Shown in pieces: positions 34,100 to 45,139 of a stretch of DNA of 64,000 bases (its first letter is position 1; each line of letters starts with the position of its first letter). The DNA is from Gnetum montanum (lineage: Eukaryota > Streptophyta > Gnetopsida > Gnetales > Gnetaceae). The stretch covers positions 1 to 64,000 of the forward strand of contig MNCI01004165.1 in NCBI GenBank assembly GCA_015680685.1, in the 5' to 3' direction. The position numbers and the translations under genes are program-made. Under the pieces are notes generated by a model, which saw nothing but the letters and a program-made list of their open reading frames with translations, was not told the DNA's origin and ran no database searches.

Positions 34100-35998
34100 A
34101 AATGTTCACCCACCATCATCATTTGATTCACTTTTCACAACTTCTTCTATTGTAGCAATCTTTCCCTTACCTCTTTGAATGGCACGTTTAGCTTCCTTGC
34201 ACCTCCTGTGCTCATGATCACTACCTTGTTCTTTGGACTCTCATGATCACATCCCTTAGTATCCATGGAGTTCCATAACTGATCAAATTTGGATGTAATT
34301 TCAAATTGAAATTTTTGAAGTGGCAAGGCTTTCCTATTCATCACCTCATCAAGTGCTAGTTCTTCTTTACTATCACAAAATCAAACCTCCCTGTTGTGAA
34401 TGGAAGGATCACGATTATACTCTTTTTCACATTCTCACTTTTTTAATTTACCTTCCTCTTTAGCTACCTACTCAATCAATCTTTGGATCTAACGGGTGCT
34501 TAATTCTCATAGTTTCCCTTGGGCATAGATGCTAAGGGGTCTTCTCATTTCATATCGAAGCCCATCTACAATGTGGTGAAGTTGAACCAATTGAGAATAA
34601 CCATGGATAGGACATTCGTGCATTAAGGAATAGTATCAAATGATGGTAGAATCCAAGGGTTTTTGTGTTACTTATTTCCATCCTTAGATATACCTTCTCA
34701 AGTTGGACACTTTGGAGTATGTTTGATATTTGTTACTGAATAATTCAGAGTTGTACTCCCTCATCTAATAAATTCTAGTTCTAAAGATCAATACCAGTTT
34801 TCTTCTTCTTTAATGAGTGTCCATGGGAATAACTTAAGTTTTTGCTACTCATTCTCTATATTTTTCAAGGCTTATGCATCTTAGAAAGCTTAGAGATGGT
34901 TCTACACCTTTGAGTTATATTCTCCTTCAAACCTAGCGATATTGCTCATATCTAGCCTTTTGATCTAACTATTCTTTACATGCCTTGTTGGAATTCGTAC
35001 TGCCTCTATGATGTTTAGCATACTTTGGGTAGTAAGAAAAGGGTCATTGATACCTTGATTTTAGTGCCTATGATTCCCTCTACTACCCCTTTGTTTATGG
35101 CATCATGGCTCTCTTGAATGTTTACGCCCTTGGTCTTACCTTACTTGATGATCCCTTCAATCATTTTGATCCTATTGGTAACCTCCATCATGGTCTTACC
35201 CCCTACAATTGTAATCAAAGCTAGAAGAAGAATAGGATGATGATGAAGGTGAAGAGGAAGGAAGACTCGTATCATGATGGTGCTTGTTATGCTCTCTTCG
35301 ATGATCGTGACCATGACCATAAACTTGTTTCTTGTCTATGTTTCTACCTTGACTTGCCTCTTTTGATTCTTCTTTATCATTGGATCTATTCTTGGTAAAA
35401 TTAGGATTGTGAATCATGGACTGCAAGTTCTAGTTTTGACCTCCTTCACCAAAGGTAATGATAGGAATTTCATTGAATGAAAAACCCCCAAAGAAGGATT
35501 CTCCATCATATTTATGATATAGCAGGAATGGAGAATCATTAAATCCTTTTCCCTTTGTAGATTCATGACACTATTCTAGCTATCGATCCCTTAGATGTTG
35601 TGCCTAATTATCCCTAGCATTACTATCCTGCATCACATACTTAGCATGAAGTTCTTGGAGACCCCATCATATAAGCATTTGTTGAAGCATTGAAGGAACA
35701 GATCGATCAGGTGGCAATATAATTTTTCCATTTGTGTCATGCCATCATAAGTATTCATCCTAGTGTAGGATGAAGGTGAAATTTGGTACATACTCATCAA
35801 CGTCAGCATATACCACTTGGTATTATTAAGACATTGACTAATGTGCTCGATTAGACTTGGATGGAGAATCACTCTTGTGAGAAGGAATTTTATGTTAGGA
35901 AAGTAAAAGTGCAATGTGCTTCTAAATATTGTTTTAGTAATCTTAAGATGTGATATGGCTCTAAGCTTTGTTTCAATAATTTGAATAATTTTTAACAA
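34100..35998 (-). pseudogene. gag: E2 gag pseudogene
   Basis: The 121-codon frame (35998-35633) is the N-terminal capsid part with ISPSSYTRMN as in E1, although in a shifted frame relative to the C copy. A second frame (35426-35196) holds the His/Arg- and Ser-rich linker, and 34344-34147 the C-terminal end. The family lacks a visible CCHC knuckle. The linker region further on (33913-33608) is His- and Leu-rich. Confidence 0.7.
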
Positions 35999-36006
35999 CT
36001 AAAGTA

Positions 36007-36024
36007 TCCCCAACAATGATGCCA
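36007..36024 (-). other. E2 primer binding site, tRNA-Asp type
   Basis: On the minus strand this reads TGGCATCATTGTTGGGGA, one base after the LTR end. It differs from the tRNA-Asp-complementary site known from Athila elements by five transitions, all C-to-T or G-to-A. Confidence 0.75.
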
Positions 36025-36025
36025 A

Positions 36026-36854
36026 TGATGAGTAGCAATGTACCCCTACACCCAACCATATGAATCACAAGCATTCATGTGTGATCTAGTCAAATTCTAC
36101 AAATCTTAAGTTCTTAAGTACACTAGTTTTAAGATTTGAAATCTAATTTGAATGATTATTATCTTCTCAGTTCCACCCATGAGGTATAAGTATATGGTTA
36201 AGTGTAATTGAAGTATATGATTTCTATCATTTTATATTTTATAAGTTTAATCACCTAAAACAACAATAAAAGGTATAGGAATTTAATATCTAATTAATCT
36301 ACTGCCTAGCTAACCTAACAAAAATATCCATCTCCACTCTCCAAACACATCTTGCATGCATGTAGCACTATTAGGTTACCAAATGTTAAGCATTTCTGGA
36401 TTACCAAGTGCTACACGTATGCTCGAAGTAGTTGTGCTTGTGCTTATTAATAATTAGAAATTAATTACTTAATGAAAATGCATTAAAGTGCATGAATATC
36501 AAATGCATTAAAGGAAACATTAATCTATTTTTAGTGCTACAAGGATTATCAAAAGGATTCATTTTTATTCCTATCACACTATTGTGCTTAGATACATCAG
36601 TGCTTGAATAAATATCCATACGTCAATGCTTGAAAAAATTCTAACTCTAGAGAAAACAAATTATAAGAGCTTTACTATGCTATGATAAAAACTATTTGAG
36701 AATAGTAAGCCCAAGTGCTATATTTATAGACTAGCATGTACCCTATGATATTGAATCTTCAACATCACATCTTAGGCTCTAATGTTAGGTATTTGATATT
36801 AACGCTGTAATATCGAATGTTCGATATCAAAGCCACTTAAGACATGATTCATTA
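36026..36854 (-). repeat. E2 5' LTR
   Basis: 829 bp, aligning over its whole length with 27950-28786. The U3 part contains a perfect inverted repeat atatcgaa-tg-ttcgatat near 36809-36826. Confidence 0.85.
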
Positions 36855-37640
36855 GAAGTTATCTAGAAGTTTGTTATCATGATCACCTTTATACATTTTA
36901 GGTTCCTTGACTTGGAACTTTTGGATCAACTGCCCTAAACTAGATGCCACTACCTTTGCTTGAAGAGAAACCTATTTTTCTAGTTTTTCATTCCTCATTT
37001 CAAACCTTTACACATAAGCATCTAATAGTGACACTTACTATAAGAGGTCACCAATTGAGACTTGCACATCTTCAACAACATTATCCATCCATTCAACTCA
37101 ATTTTGAAGTACAAAATTTGGGGCTATGGAGAGCTTCTTCTTAGTACTGGCATTCAGTTCTCAAAGGTACATGATTTCTAATCTTTCAATAACATCATGC
37201 ACCATCTTAACCCTCTTGGCCATTGGCAAGTGGTTGAGGATCATGTTGTCAACTTCAAGAATTTGTCCCCATAGTTTTTGTACTTTTTCAAGGGAGTTAG
37301 AGTCCATGACAAGTACCTCATTATCATTGCCATATTCTTTAGCTCAGGAGTTGGATCATGTGCCTTGACATGCTTACACTTCTCCTTCTCATCACAAGGG
37401 TAAAAGCTCCTTACAAGATATGCATACACTCCTTACCAAATATGCATATCCCCTTGTTGTTTTTTTTATGCACCATAGCTTACCAACAATCAATCATGAA
37501 CCATTACCAAAGTCATAACATGAACCTTTTGGCTTTGATACTAAGTGTCATGGTGCTACCCTTGGAAAACACCATTCATCATCACCCAAGAGTCATAATA
37601 GTAGCAACAAGAAAGAGAGGGTAGACTCATGGTGGACTAT
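36855..37640 (-). pseudogene. gag: F gag, 5' part
   Basis: On the minus strand this ends YKGDHDNKLLDNF at the E2 boundary, and the gag reading resumes at 27949 with a block that starts like F-E-M-E. The two parts joined match the layout of a Ty3/gypsy gag N-terminus. Upstream, 37429-37241 reads KKYKNYGDKFLKLTT at its end. Stops and shifts are present. Confidence 0.6.
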
Positions 37641-38060
37641 GTGTTAGTGCTCAACACCCTCTATCACAACATAGCACACAAGCCATTAGCCAATGATTAG
37701 ACATGTTAGTATGCAATTATACCATCCAAGTAAATACACAACAACACACACACATACACATATAAATATGCACATAATACATTAACTCCCCTAGATGGGC
37801 TATGATATGTTTTTGTGCCAATTCATCTAGCCTTAAGCCCAACTTTAAAGAGAGTGTAGTGTCTTAAGCATCAAATCCAAATCTCCACCATAATCCTACA
37901 TATCCTTACAATAAAGTTTACAAGGAACTAAGGTGCATGTAGTTATAAACTACGGTTTATGTAGCATGGAATCCAAAGGATCTTCATGCTTCTCTGGCAC
38001 CAATTTTAGAGGGAAACAACCTTTGACCCACCAACAAGGCATGTTTTTCTATAAGTGTAG
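37641..38060 (-). repeat. Leader of element F with primer site
   Basis: 37991-38002 on the minus strand reads TGGTGCCAGAGA, nine of twelve matching the tRNA-iMet primer site TGGTATCAGAGC. The adjacent 37800-38055 is shared with 2169-2400. The LTR itself, expected above 38003, cannot be delimited. Confidence 0.5.
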
Positions 38061-39779
38061 GTAGATCATTATTAAGAAAAAAGGAGTCTAGTATGACATA
38101 GACTCCACAAATTACTACTTATGATTCACATGCAAGGTGGATGTGAATCTAACGATCAAATTTATTTTTAGGTTTTCAAAGCTTTATAGGAAATCACATA
38201 CAAATTTATAAGCTTTACTACAAGATTTACTAATATTAAAAATACCATAAATCATAATATGATTAACAATACTCTCTGTACATATGGAGCACCTATGATA
38301 TAGTCCATACTATGAACATTAGCAAGGTTTCGTAATTTTATTTGTAGCTTAGAGTTTTTTAGGTTTAAAAAAATTAGCAAAAATATATTGGAAGGATACT
38401 ACAAAGAGGTATAATGGTATTGTTTAAAGTTGTGAAAAGAGGGTGTAAAGTCACAACTTTGAAGTAGCTATAATCATCAATTGTATTTTTTTGAACATTT
38501 ATGCATTATTTAATGTTAATTATTTTATGTACATTATTTTTTATTTGTAATATCATAAAGGAATTTATGACATAGCAAAGAGACAATGATTACTATAGAG
38601 AAATGTTAATTATATCCATGTGAATATGAGTAGGAGTTTTCAAATTTTTAAGAGATCAAAATAATTGAGAGCTTGAAGTAACCTTTACAAATTAATAAAT
38701 TATCAAAGCTAGTAAGAATTATTTCTAGCAAGTGTACTAGTTTGCATAGGTTTGATTTTATTTTATTTTACCAAAGCTTTGTCAATAAACTAGCTTAATA
38801 AAGCATTATCTTCCATATCCCAATTTCCTAATGGTGGGCATATCATGCCATGGTGCCATCAACCAAGACATGACTGATTCATCATCTAAAGGTTTTTATT
38901 AATTTTGAAGTATTCTCATTCCAATTTATTTTTTTTCTTATAAGAATTTCATTCATTTTATATTATTAACCAACATAAGATGTCAAGATTAAGAGGTTAT
39001 CATATCTACAAAGAAAGGAAGGGATGATTTTAGGACAATGATTATAATGGATAACAGTAAAAAATTAGAACTATTGTTCATAATGCAATTATATTATAGA
39101 GTTTTAATTTGTATCTTAAAATCCTAAGGTAATGAGTTCTAATTTGTATGACATGGACCATGAAAATTAGTATTTTTATGAGTCATAGTAACACAACATG
39201 AGTCATGATTGAACAACACAAGTTAGCCATGGGTTGTAGTCTCAATGAAATAGAGAATTTAATTGACTCTTTACTAGAATGACCTTACCACAAGTTGTGG
39301 GATTCTCCTAGAACCCTAAATGAATTAGGGTTAATATGATCATGAGTCATGGGTGACTCATGGTATTTATCTAATTTTTCAAATTCACCACAAAGTAGCC
39401 ATGGATCATGGTGAAGATAAAAATTCAAATCATGACCTTGTGGTGAAACTCTAAAAAAACCATGACTTAACCACAAGTTGTAGTCATACTAATTTTTGAT
39501 TATTTATTGAATTTGACATATCGAAACTCAATGAATTTAGTATCTTTAGATTCACCTTAGAGTCTATTATCTACTAGGGCCTTCAAATTATTTAAATAGG
39601 ATCAAATTCACTATAAAAGAATGGAATTGTTCTCCTTGGCCTTTCAACTTCCTTGGTTGGGGCTAAGACTGAGACTAATTGATTTCTTGATGAATTTCTC
39701 TTAATTTGAAAGTGATGCAATGTTGAATTGGTGCTACAAAATTATAGAAATGTTGTAGAATCTTGATGAAGTTAATTAA
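38061..39779. other. AT-rich region, no gene recognised
   Basis: No supported gene. A cluster of TGAGTCA words lies at 39179-39360 and includes a perfect inverted repeat. A TATA-like ctataaaag occurs near 39612 without a recognisable gene after it; it could belong to an undetected LTR. Confidence 0.4.
39341..39362. promoter_or_regulatory. Perfect inverted repeat of a TGAGTCA word
   Basis: catgagtca-tggg-tgactcatg forms a 9-bp perfect stem with a 4-base loop. TGAGTCA is the core bound by GCN4-type bZIP factors; two more copies occur at 39179-39185 and 39199-39205. A regulatory role is speculative. Confidence 0.35.
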
Positions 39780-40456
39780 ATGTCAATTGATAATGAATCA
39801 TAGAGAGTTAATGAATCATGATGATGATGAAGAATGATAATGAATGGTTGCTGATGAAAATGATGAAATGTGAATATAGAATAAAGGATATTAAGCGAAA
39901 TTTGAAGTAAATTTTCATTGCCAAAATAATGATGTATTATATCATGTTTAGGCCCTTATATTTATGGGAGAACAATGAGGCCATATTATAAAATGAGGGG
40001 CAATGCACTTGCCCTACACCCCTAAGTACATGTAGCTATATTAGAAAGGAGGTTAGAGTTTCTTCATTTACTATCATGGCAAGCACTCAACCAGTAAACA
40101 TGTAATACTATAAAGAGTGACAGGAACCTCCTCTTCTCTAATGAACATTGGAAAAGGTTTCACTAACCATAAGACTAGTCTTGGTGGTAGGTGACAAGCT
40201 TTGTTATTTATGAAAATAAATTGAAATGGAAGATTTTATTATGTCTATAGATAAAAATATTTATTATTTTTTCATCCTGGGGAAAATAAAGATACATTCA
40301 ATAAAGTGGCTAAGAACCAATAAATGTGACAAAAATAAGTCATGTTACATTTTTGTTATAGACATTTTTAGACAAAATGCAATTAAGAAAAACACGGTCT
40401 GCATCCTCAAGAGTTCATGGATTTTTTTTGAAAATAGTATAATTTGATCATGGATG
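39780..40456 (+). repeat. Repeat R, second copy (left part)
   Basis: Aligns with 12121-13436: gagttaatgaat/aat with GAT runs, aatgaggccata, agagtttcttcat, gataaaaa.atttatt and gatcatggatgttta. The alignment stops exactly where the element C LTR begins and continues at 63423. Confidence 0.75.
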
Positions 40457-40461
40457 TTTAT
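40457..40461. other. Left target-site duplication of element C
   Basis: tttat here and tttag at 63423-63427 flank C. The uninterrupted R copy has a single tttag at 13437-13441. Confidence 0.7.
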
Positions 40462-41334
40462 TAATAAATCACTTGATGGGCTACATTGATGGACATGTGT
40501 CAACACATCCCTATCGACATATCCTTGATGATGCATCTTCATCAATGCATGGGTAGATGCATTGACATAGTGTCTATCTTTGCCTATATGAATGTGCATA
40601 CCCATCACATTTATGGCATGTTAAGTTGATAGAGTAGCTAGGTTTTTGCAATTTTCTTTCATTATATTTAGAATATTTTCTACGTGTTCACAATAAGGCT
40701 TCAAGGATTGTATGGATCCTTATTTAAACATTAATATACCTAAACACTTTGACATGTTGACAATAAAGACAAGATTTTTGGAACTCCTTGCAGCACTAAG
40801 AATAGTTTAATGCTTTCATTCATGCACTTTATCATTATGAATTTTATATTCATGTTCTTAGTTAATTAATACACTTAATAATCATACATAAGTACAGCCA
40901 CCTTGAACATACTATTAATGCTTGGTAATCACAAACGTGTTTTCACTTGTTTTACCTATTAGCCTAACACTTGGTAATCTAGTAGCATTCCTAATGAGTT
41001 CAGGATGTGCACAAAAGGTGGGTCTAGATGCTTATATTAGGATAATTAGATTAAGACATTAGCTGGTTGATTAGTTAATTCATAGTTAATTACTTTGTTT
41101 CATACTTAGACTAAAAATGAAATATAAAAATAAATAAAAATCATGTGCCTTGGCTTACACTTAACCATACCTTGCACTTACACAAGTGAGGAAAAGAAGA
41201 CAATGATCATGTCTTCAAGTCACTACCTTGCCTATTGTGCATTTAGGAGCTAAATTCTAAAAAATTTGATTGGATTTCTAATGAAATGCTTGTGATTTTT
41301 ATGGTTTGGTGTAGGGACTACTCACTGCTTATCA
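40462..41334 (+). repeat. C 5' LTR
   Basis: 873 bp, starting TAATAAATCAC and ending TTATCA. The U3 contains hairpin-forming words based on gatgcat and atcaa. TATA-like tatatgaa lies near 40583 and an acaataaaga polyadenylation word near 40760. Confidence 0.8.
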
Positions 41335-41335
41335 T

Positions 41336-41353
41336 TATTTCCATTTTTGAGGC
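41336..41353 (+). other. C primer binding site, strongly diverged
   Basis: Located one base after the LTR end. About ten of eighteen positions still match the E2 primer site; called mainly by position. Confidence 0.4.
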
Positions 41354-41499
41354 TTTAGTTAGCTAAGTGCACTACATAGAAAAAATCATGAAATTCTCTA
41401 AGGATGTTGTAAAAGAACACTTAAAGAAAAATCATTAAAAAAATAATACTACTAAATGCACACTACTTTTAAGAAATCACTAATGTGGACTCTTCTTGT

Positions 41500-41893
41500 A
41501 GGGAGGATTCTACATCCTCATTTGTAAGAATATCCACTCAAAGGCAAGAAGGGCAAAAGACATAAGTGCTCCAAAAATTCAAAGTTGTCTATACCCATTC
41601 ATATGCTTACACTTTGAATTTCACCTTCATCCTACATCACGACAAGAAACTGGGATGGAGAGACATGGAGGACAACATTATGTTAACTCCCAATTGATCT
41701 ATTCCCATAATGCTAGTAAACAATCTCATCAAGTTGGGCATTATTGGACTTCATGTGAAGTATGAAGTTCAAGACCATGCCTATCAGGATTATCATCCCA
41801 AAGATGCCCAATGGAAAAAAGATAAAAGGTAAAAGATTTCCTAACCACTTATTCTTTCAAACCCACAAAAGAAGGCAAGGACCTCTTTTTGGA
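41500..41893 (+). pseudogene. gag: C gag, 5' part
   Basis: The frame near 41600-41820 reads NFTFILHHD (as DFTFILHHD-like), MEDNIM, NNLIKLGIIGLHVKYEVQD and DYHPKDAQW, matching E1 3670-3870. The gene is cut at 41893 by element B; reading resumes at 47368 with QYIDSSIIFNGKT. The interruption falls inside a LFLDAP-QYIDSS context. Confidence 0.7.
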
Positions 41894-42500
41894 TGCCCCA
41901 GATCCCCATTCCCAAATGATGTGATTACCTAGTGAAGATGGTGTCTCTTCATAACAAGTGTTATTGTTATCTTAACAATACCCAAAAGGATAGTTGTGAT
42001 TAAGAACTAAAAGGACATGTTGTAATAACAAACATGTCTCTTAAGTTAACTTTTGGGGGTTTGACCTAGGGCATTTATACCTAGGGTTATAGGTCATGCT
42101 AGCATGGAATGGAAAAGCTAGTATAGGCAAGTCATGGGGTGGTAGAGCCAACATAGGCAAGTCATAGGAAGCTAGGTGAAGAGGGATATGAAGTGGACTA
42201 GCCATCCCTTCTAGTTGGGTTATAGGCCTAACTGTGGTTATAGTGCTAGATTGCCTCTAAGGGATAGATGCCTAAGGAAGAAAACCCCAAGGAACACTCT
42301 CAGAGCATGACCTAGATACAGTTTTCCATATCAATAAAGCATTCTTTTCTTTCTTTTTCTACATTTTTCCTATTATTTCCTTTATACATAATGTTGAATA
42401 TCACTTATATTCCACATTTGATATATTTTCTTTGTACACATAATGTCTAATATATCGTGTATTTGACGTTTTCCATGACATGTGAGAATGGGATGTCACA
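41894..42500 (+). repeat. B 5' LTR
   Basis: About 607 bp, aligned throughout with 46764-47367. The first bases are altered (TGCCCCAGATCCCC instead of TGTCACATCCCC). The 3' terminus GGGATGTCACA is intact. It carries an aataaagcattc word near 42333. Confidence 0.85.
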
Positions 42501-42502
42501 AT

Positions 42503-42514
42503 TGGTATCAGAGC
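42503..42514 (+). other. B primer binding site, tRNA-iMet
   Basis: TGGTATCAGAGC, a perfect 12-base match to the site used by many plant LTR elements, two bases after the LTR. Confidence 0.9.
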
Positions 42515-43838
42515 AAACCATGATCCAAGGACCATTTAGAATCATGAGCTGACTACAACATGAATCAAATGATGAACCTTGAAGCCAAAACACATGGAAA
42601 TCCATTGATCATCACTAGATGTACCATATGTTTGTAATACAAGTTAGAAGATACCTTTCCATTGACTTCACAAACAATGGATCAAGTATCTAAATTAACA
42701 AACTTTCTTTCATGGATATCATTAACCAGTGAAGATTTGATCACACCTCACTAAAATTCATCCATTACAAGAGATTTTGGTGACATAACGATATACCGAT
42801 CCAGGTAACTTTTACCAATCTACTATAATTATTAATCAATTAGGATCATTGTTAAATTTCTTTCAAGAAAGTTAGTAACCATGACCTGAATTGATCTTGT
42901 TTTGTTGAAATTCACTATCCAAGTAATCTAGAAGATTTCAAGTTACCATATGTCAACCTAGAAATGTCAGTTCAACAAAATAGACTAGTTTGGTCATTTT
43001 AATTCTTGAAAAATCAACTTCATTTATGGACACTAAAACTATGTCCAATGTTTAGTACTTGTCGAGATTATTCCAATGATACAAATTTTGTCTAAATCAA
43101 ACTTACAGTATGGAAGATATTGATGTTTCAAATTTCTCATTATACATGCATTAAAATAATATTAATTATTAATTATTATTAAAAAAAATAATTGTTTAGG
43201 GTTGAAAATCAACCTAGAATCACCATTTATCCATACCAAACCCTTACCCTGTCATTGGCCAAACCACCACGTCAACCGTCAAGGCAAGATACAATAAAAT
43301 AATAATAAAAAGTTAAAAAAATAAAATAGGAGGTCTTGGGTTCAAACTTGAGTAAATAATATTTTTATTCTAACACTTAAAAATTATTATTATCAAAGAA
43401 AATTAAAAAGAAATTAAAAAATATATTAAAAATAATATATACATATATATAACTAATAATAAAACTATTCTTTTGGACCTGTCGCTTAACCACAGTGATG
43501 CCTATGGCTAGCTGCAACAAGGCTATAACCAAGCCACAACCAGCCACAGCCAACTGCAACACCATAGTTGTTGAAATTGGGCCCTTGGGGCCAGCCCCAA
43601 AAGGAGCACAAAAATAAAATTGCACCACATGCCAACTACCACTATCATAGTCGTTGCCACCCATGTTGCCACTACCTTCTACTGCTGCCACACTGCCACT
43701 ATTGCCCACACTACTCATGCCACTCGCTGCTACCCATACTGTCTGTTGCCCTACACTATGTAGCCCTTCCACCTGCAACTACACCTCACCTACAACTATG
43801 CCCATCACACCACATTACACCATGCCTCATCTGCCACC
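42515..43838. other. B interior, first part, no retroviral gene
   Basis: No gag or pol similarity. The stretch 43480-43780 is compositionally biased (cca/gcc/caac words) and opens frames on both strands, which I attribute to composition. Confidence 0.5.
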
Positions 43839-44092
43839 CATCATTGCCTCCTATGCCACCCATCACTATCTCTTACATTGTCCATCACTACCTCCTGCAC
43901 TATCCATCACCAACTTCTACATTGTCCATCACTACCTCCTACATCATCGATCATTGCCTCCTATGCCATCCATCACTATCTCCCATGTCATCCATCATTA
44001 CCTCCCATGCTACCCATCACTGTGTCATCCATCACTGCCTCCCATGTCATCCATCACTACCTCTCATGTTTTCCATCACTACCTCTAGCACC
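43839..44092. repeat. 22-bp minisatellite, about 12 units
   Basis: Units such as catcactacctcctacatt plus gtc run head to tail from 43839; one unit (44015-44029) is shortened to 15 bp. Because 22 is not a multiple of three, a stop-free unit keeps all three forward frames open, which explains the overlapping ORFs of 76-177 codons here. Confidence 0.9.
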
Positions 44093-44301
44093 ATCATGTA
44101 GATCCTAAAATGATGCAACACTATAGGTATTACTTCCATTCATAACAAAACAACAAATTCTTCATTATATGAAAAAATTTTTAATTGTCCGTCAACTGAC
44201 GAAAAAATTTGAAATTCTTGTCTATTAATAGAAAATGTAAATTTTCATTATTGAACTATAGTTTAAATTAGGAACTTACGAAAATAGTTTCGAAAAATAG
44301 A

Positions 44302-44410
44302 ATTTGGCACAATGGTAGCAATTGAGATAAAAAATTCTATAATTAAGCACGCTTACTTAAGAGTAGAACTAGGATGGGTGACCTCTTGGGAAGTCTTGCT
44401 TTTTGCACCA
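44302..44410 (+). ncRNA. 5S rRNA-derived sequence inside element B
   Basis: 44341-44410 matches the 3' half of plant 5S rRNA closely: ttaagc, gcttacttaagagtag, aactaggatgggtgacct, cttgggaagtc and the terminal ttgcacc. This contains the internal promoter boxes (box A, intermediate element, box C) bound by TFIIIA/TFIIIC. Upstream, 44302-44340 aligns only loosely with the 5' half. It is not a normal 5S gene: the 5' half is too diverged and no T-run terminator follows. 5S-derived promoters are known in Cassandra TRIM LTRs and SINE3 elements; here the segment is internal rather than in the LTR. Confidence 0.8.
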
Positions 44411-44419
44411 AAGGTCCTA

Positions 44420-45139
44420 GACCAGAAGCCATAACTTTTGATTTTGAAAATCATTTTTGTTGAAAAAAGAGTTTTTTCCTATAGATTTTAACCTTTCGAG
44501 CTCAATGGTGAAGTTAGATACATCCCAAGGAACCCCCAAAATTAGGTTTTACTCCTTTCCTGATATAGTTCCTTGAGATCATTAAAAGTTTATTTTTCAC
44601 AAAACTTTAGCATACAATGTCCATTTTCAACATATGAATAATCATTTTAAACAATTTTCACCCTTCTAAACTCAATGGTGAGGTTAGATTTATCATCTGG
44701 GCATCTTATAAATTAGTCTTTAAGATTTAGTGCATAACCCTTGTAGATAGATTTAAGATCACTATGGCATGTCATTAGTTACATTGCTAGAGTCGGTGTT
44801 CTCAAGTGGGGTAGAAAGGTCATCAAAACTAATATAGTTAAATGTTACTAAAAAATAGGTAATATAATTATATATTACTAAAATTAGATAATATAGTTAC
44901 ATATTATTATATGATGTCGTTAAATATTACTAAAATTAGATAATGTAATTATAAAAATAGATATATTAGTTGGAAAATCAATTACTCTATCAGTATTAGT
45001 TGATTATTAGTCAATGTATTAGTTAATGATTACTTAATATATTAGTTGGATAATTAGTTTAAGAAAAAAAATAATCTTCAACCATCAAGAAAAAGGTATA
45101 TTAATCCATCTAGAAATCAAAACATAGGGTAAAAACAAC
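44420..45139. other. B interior between 5S-like and CCR4-like parts
   Basis: Contains a dispersed direct repeat (ctcaatggtgaagttagata near 44501 and ctcaatggtgaggttagatt near 44671) and a very AT-rich, internally repetitive stretch (44825-45060) built from attagataatat-like words. No gene. Confidence 0.5.

Larger units (their letters stand above)
27950..36854 (-). mobile_element. E2: Athila-like Ty3/gypsy LTR retrotransposon, near full length, decayed
   Basis: On the minus strand: 5' LTR 36854-36026, primer site 36024-36007, gag 35998-34100, linker 34000-33600, protease 33480-33000, RT-RNase H 32750-31180, integrase 31050-29950, 3' non-coding part with a 40-N gap, and 3' LTR 28786-27950. It interrupts the F gag. 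The flanking five bases (gaagt on one side, aaagg on the other) match at three of five, acceptable for an old target duplication. All coding regions are broken. Confidence 0.85.

Noticed and set aside
43377-44108. Several long ORFs on both strands of element B
   Set aside because: They follow from biased composition and from the 22-bp repeat that is open in all frames; no family match.
44302-44410. Functional 5S rRNA gene
   Set aside because: Only the 3' half is well conserved and no T-run terminator follows; called 5S-derived instead.
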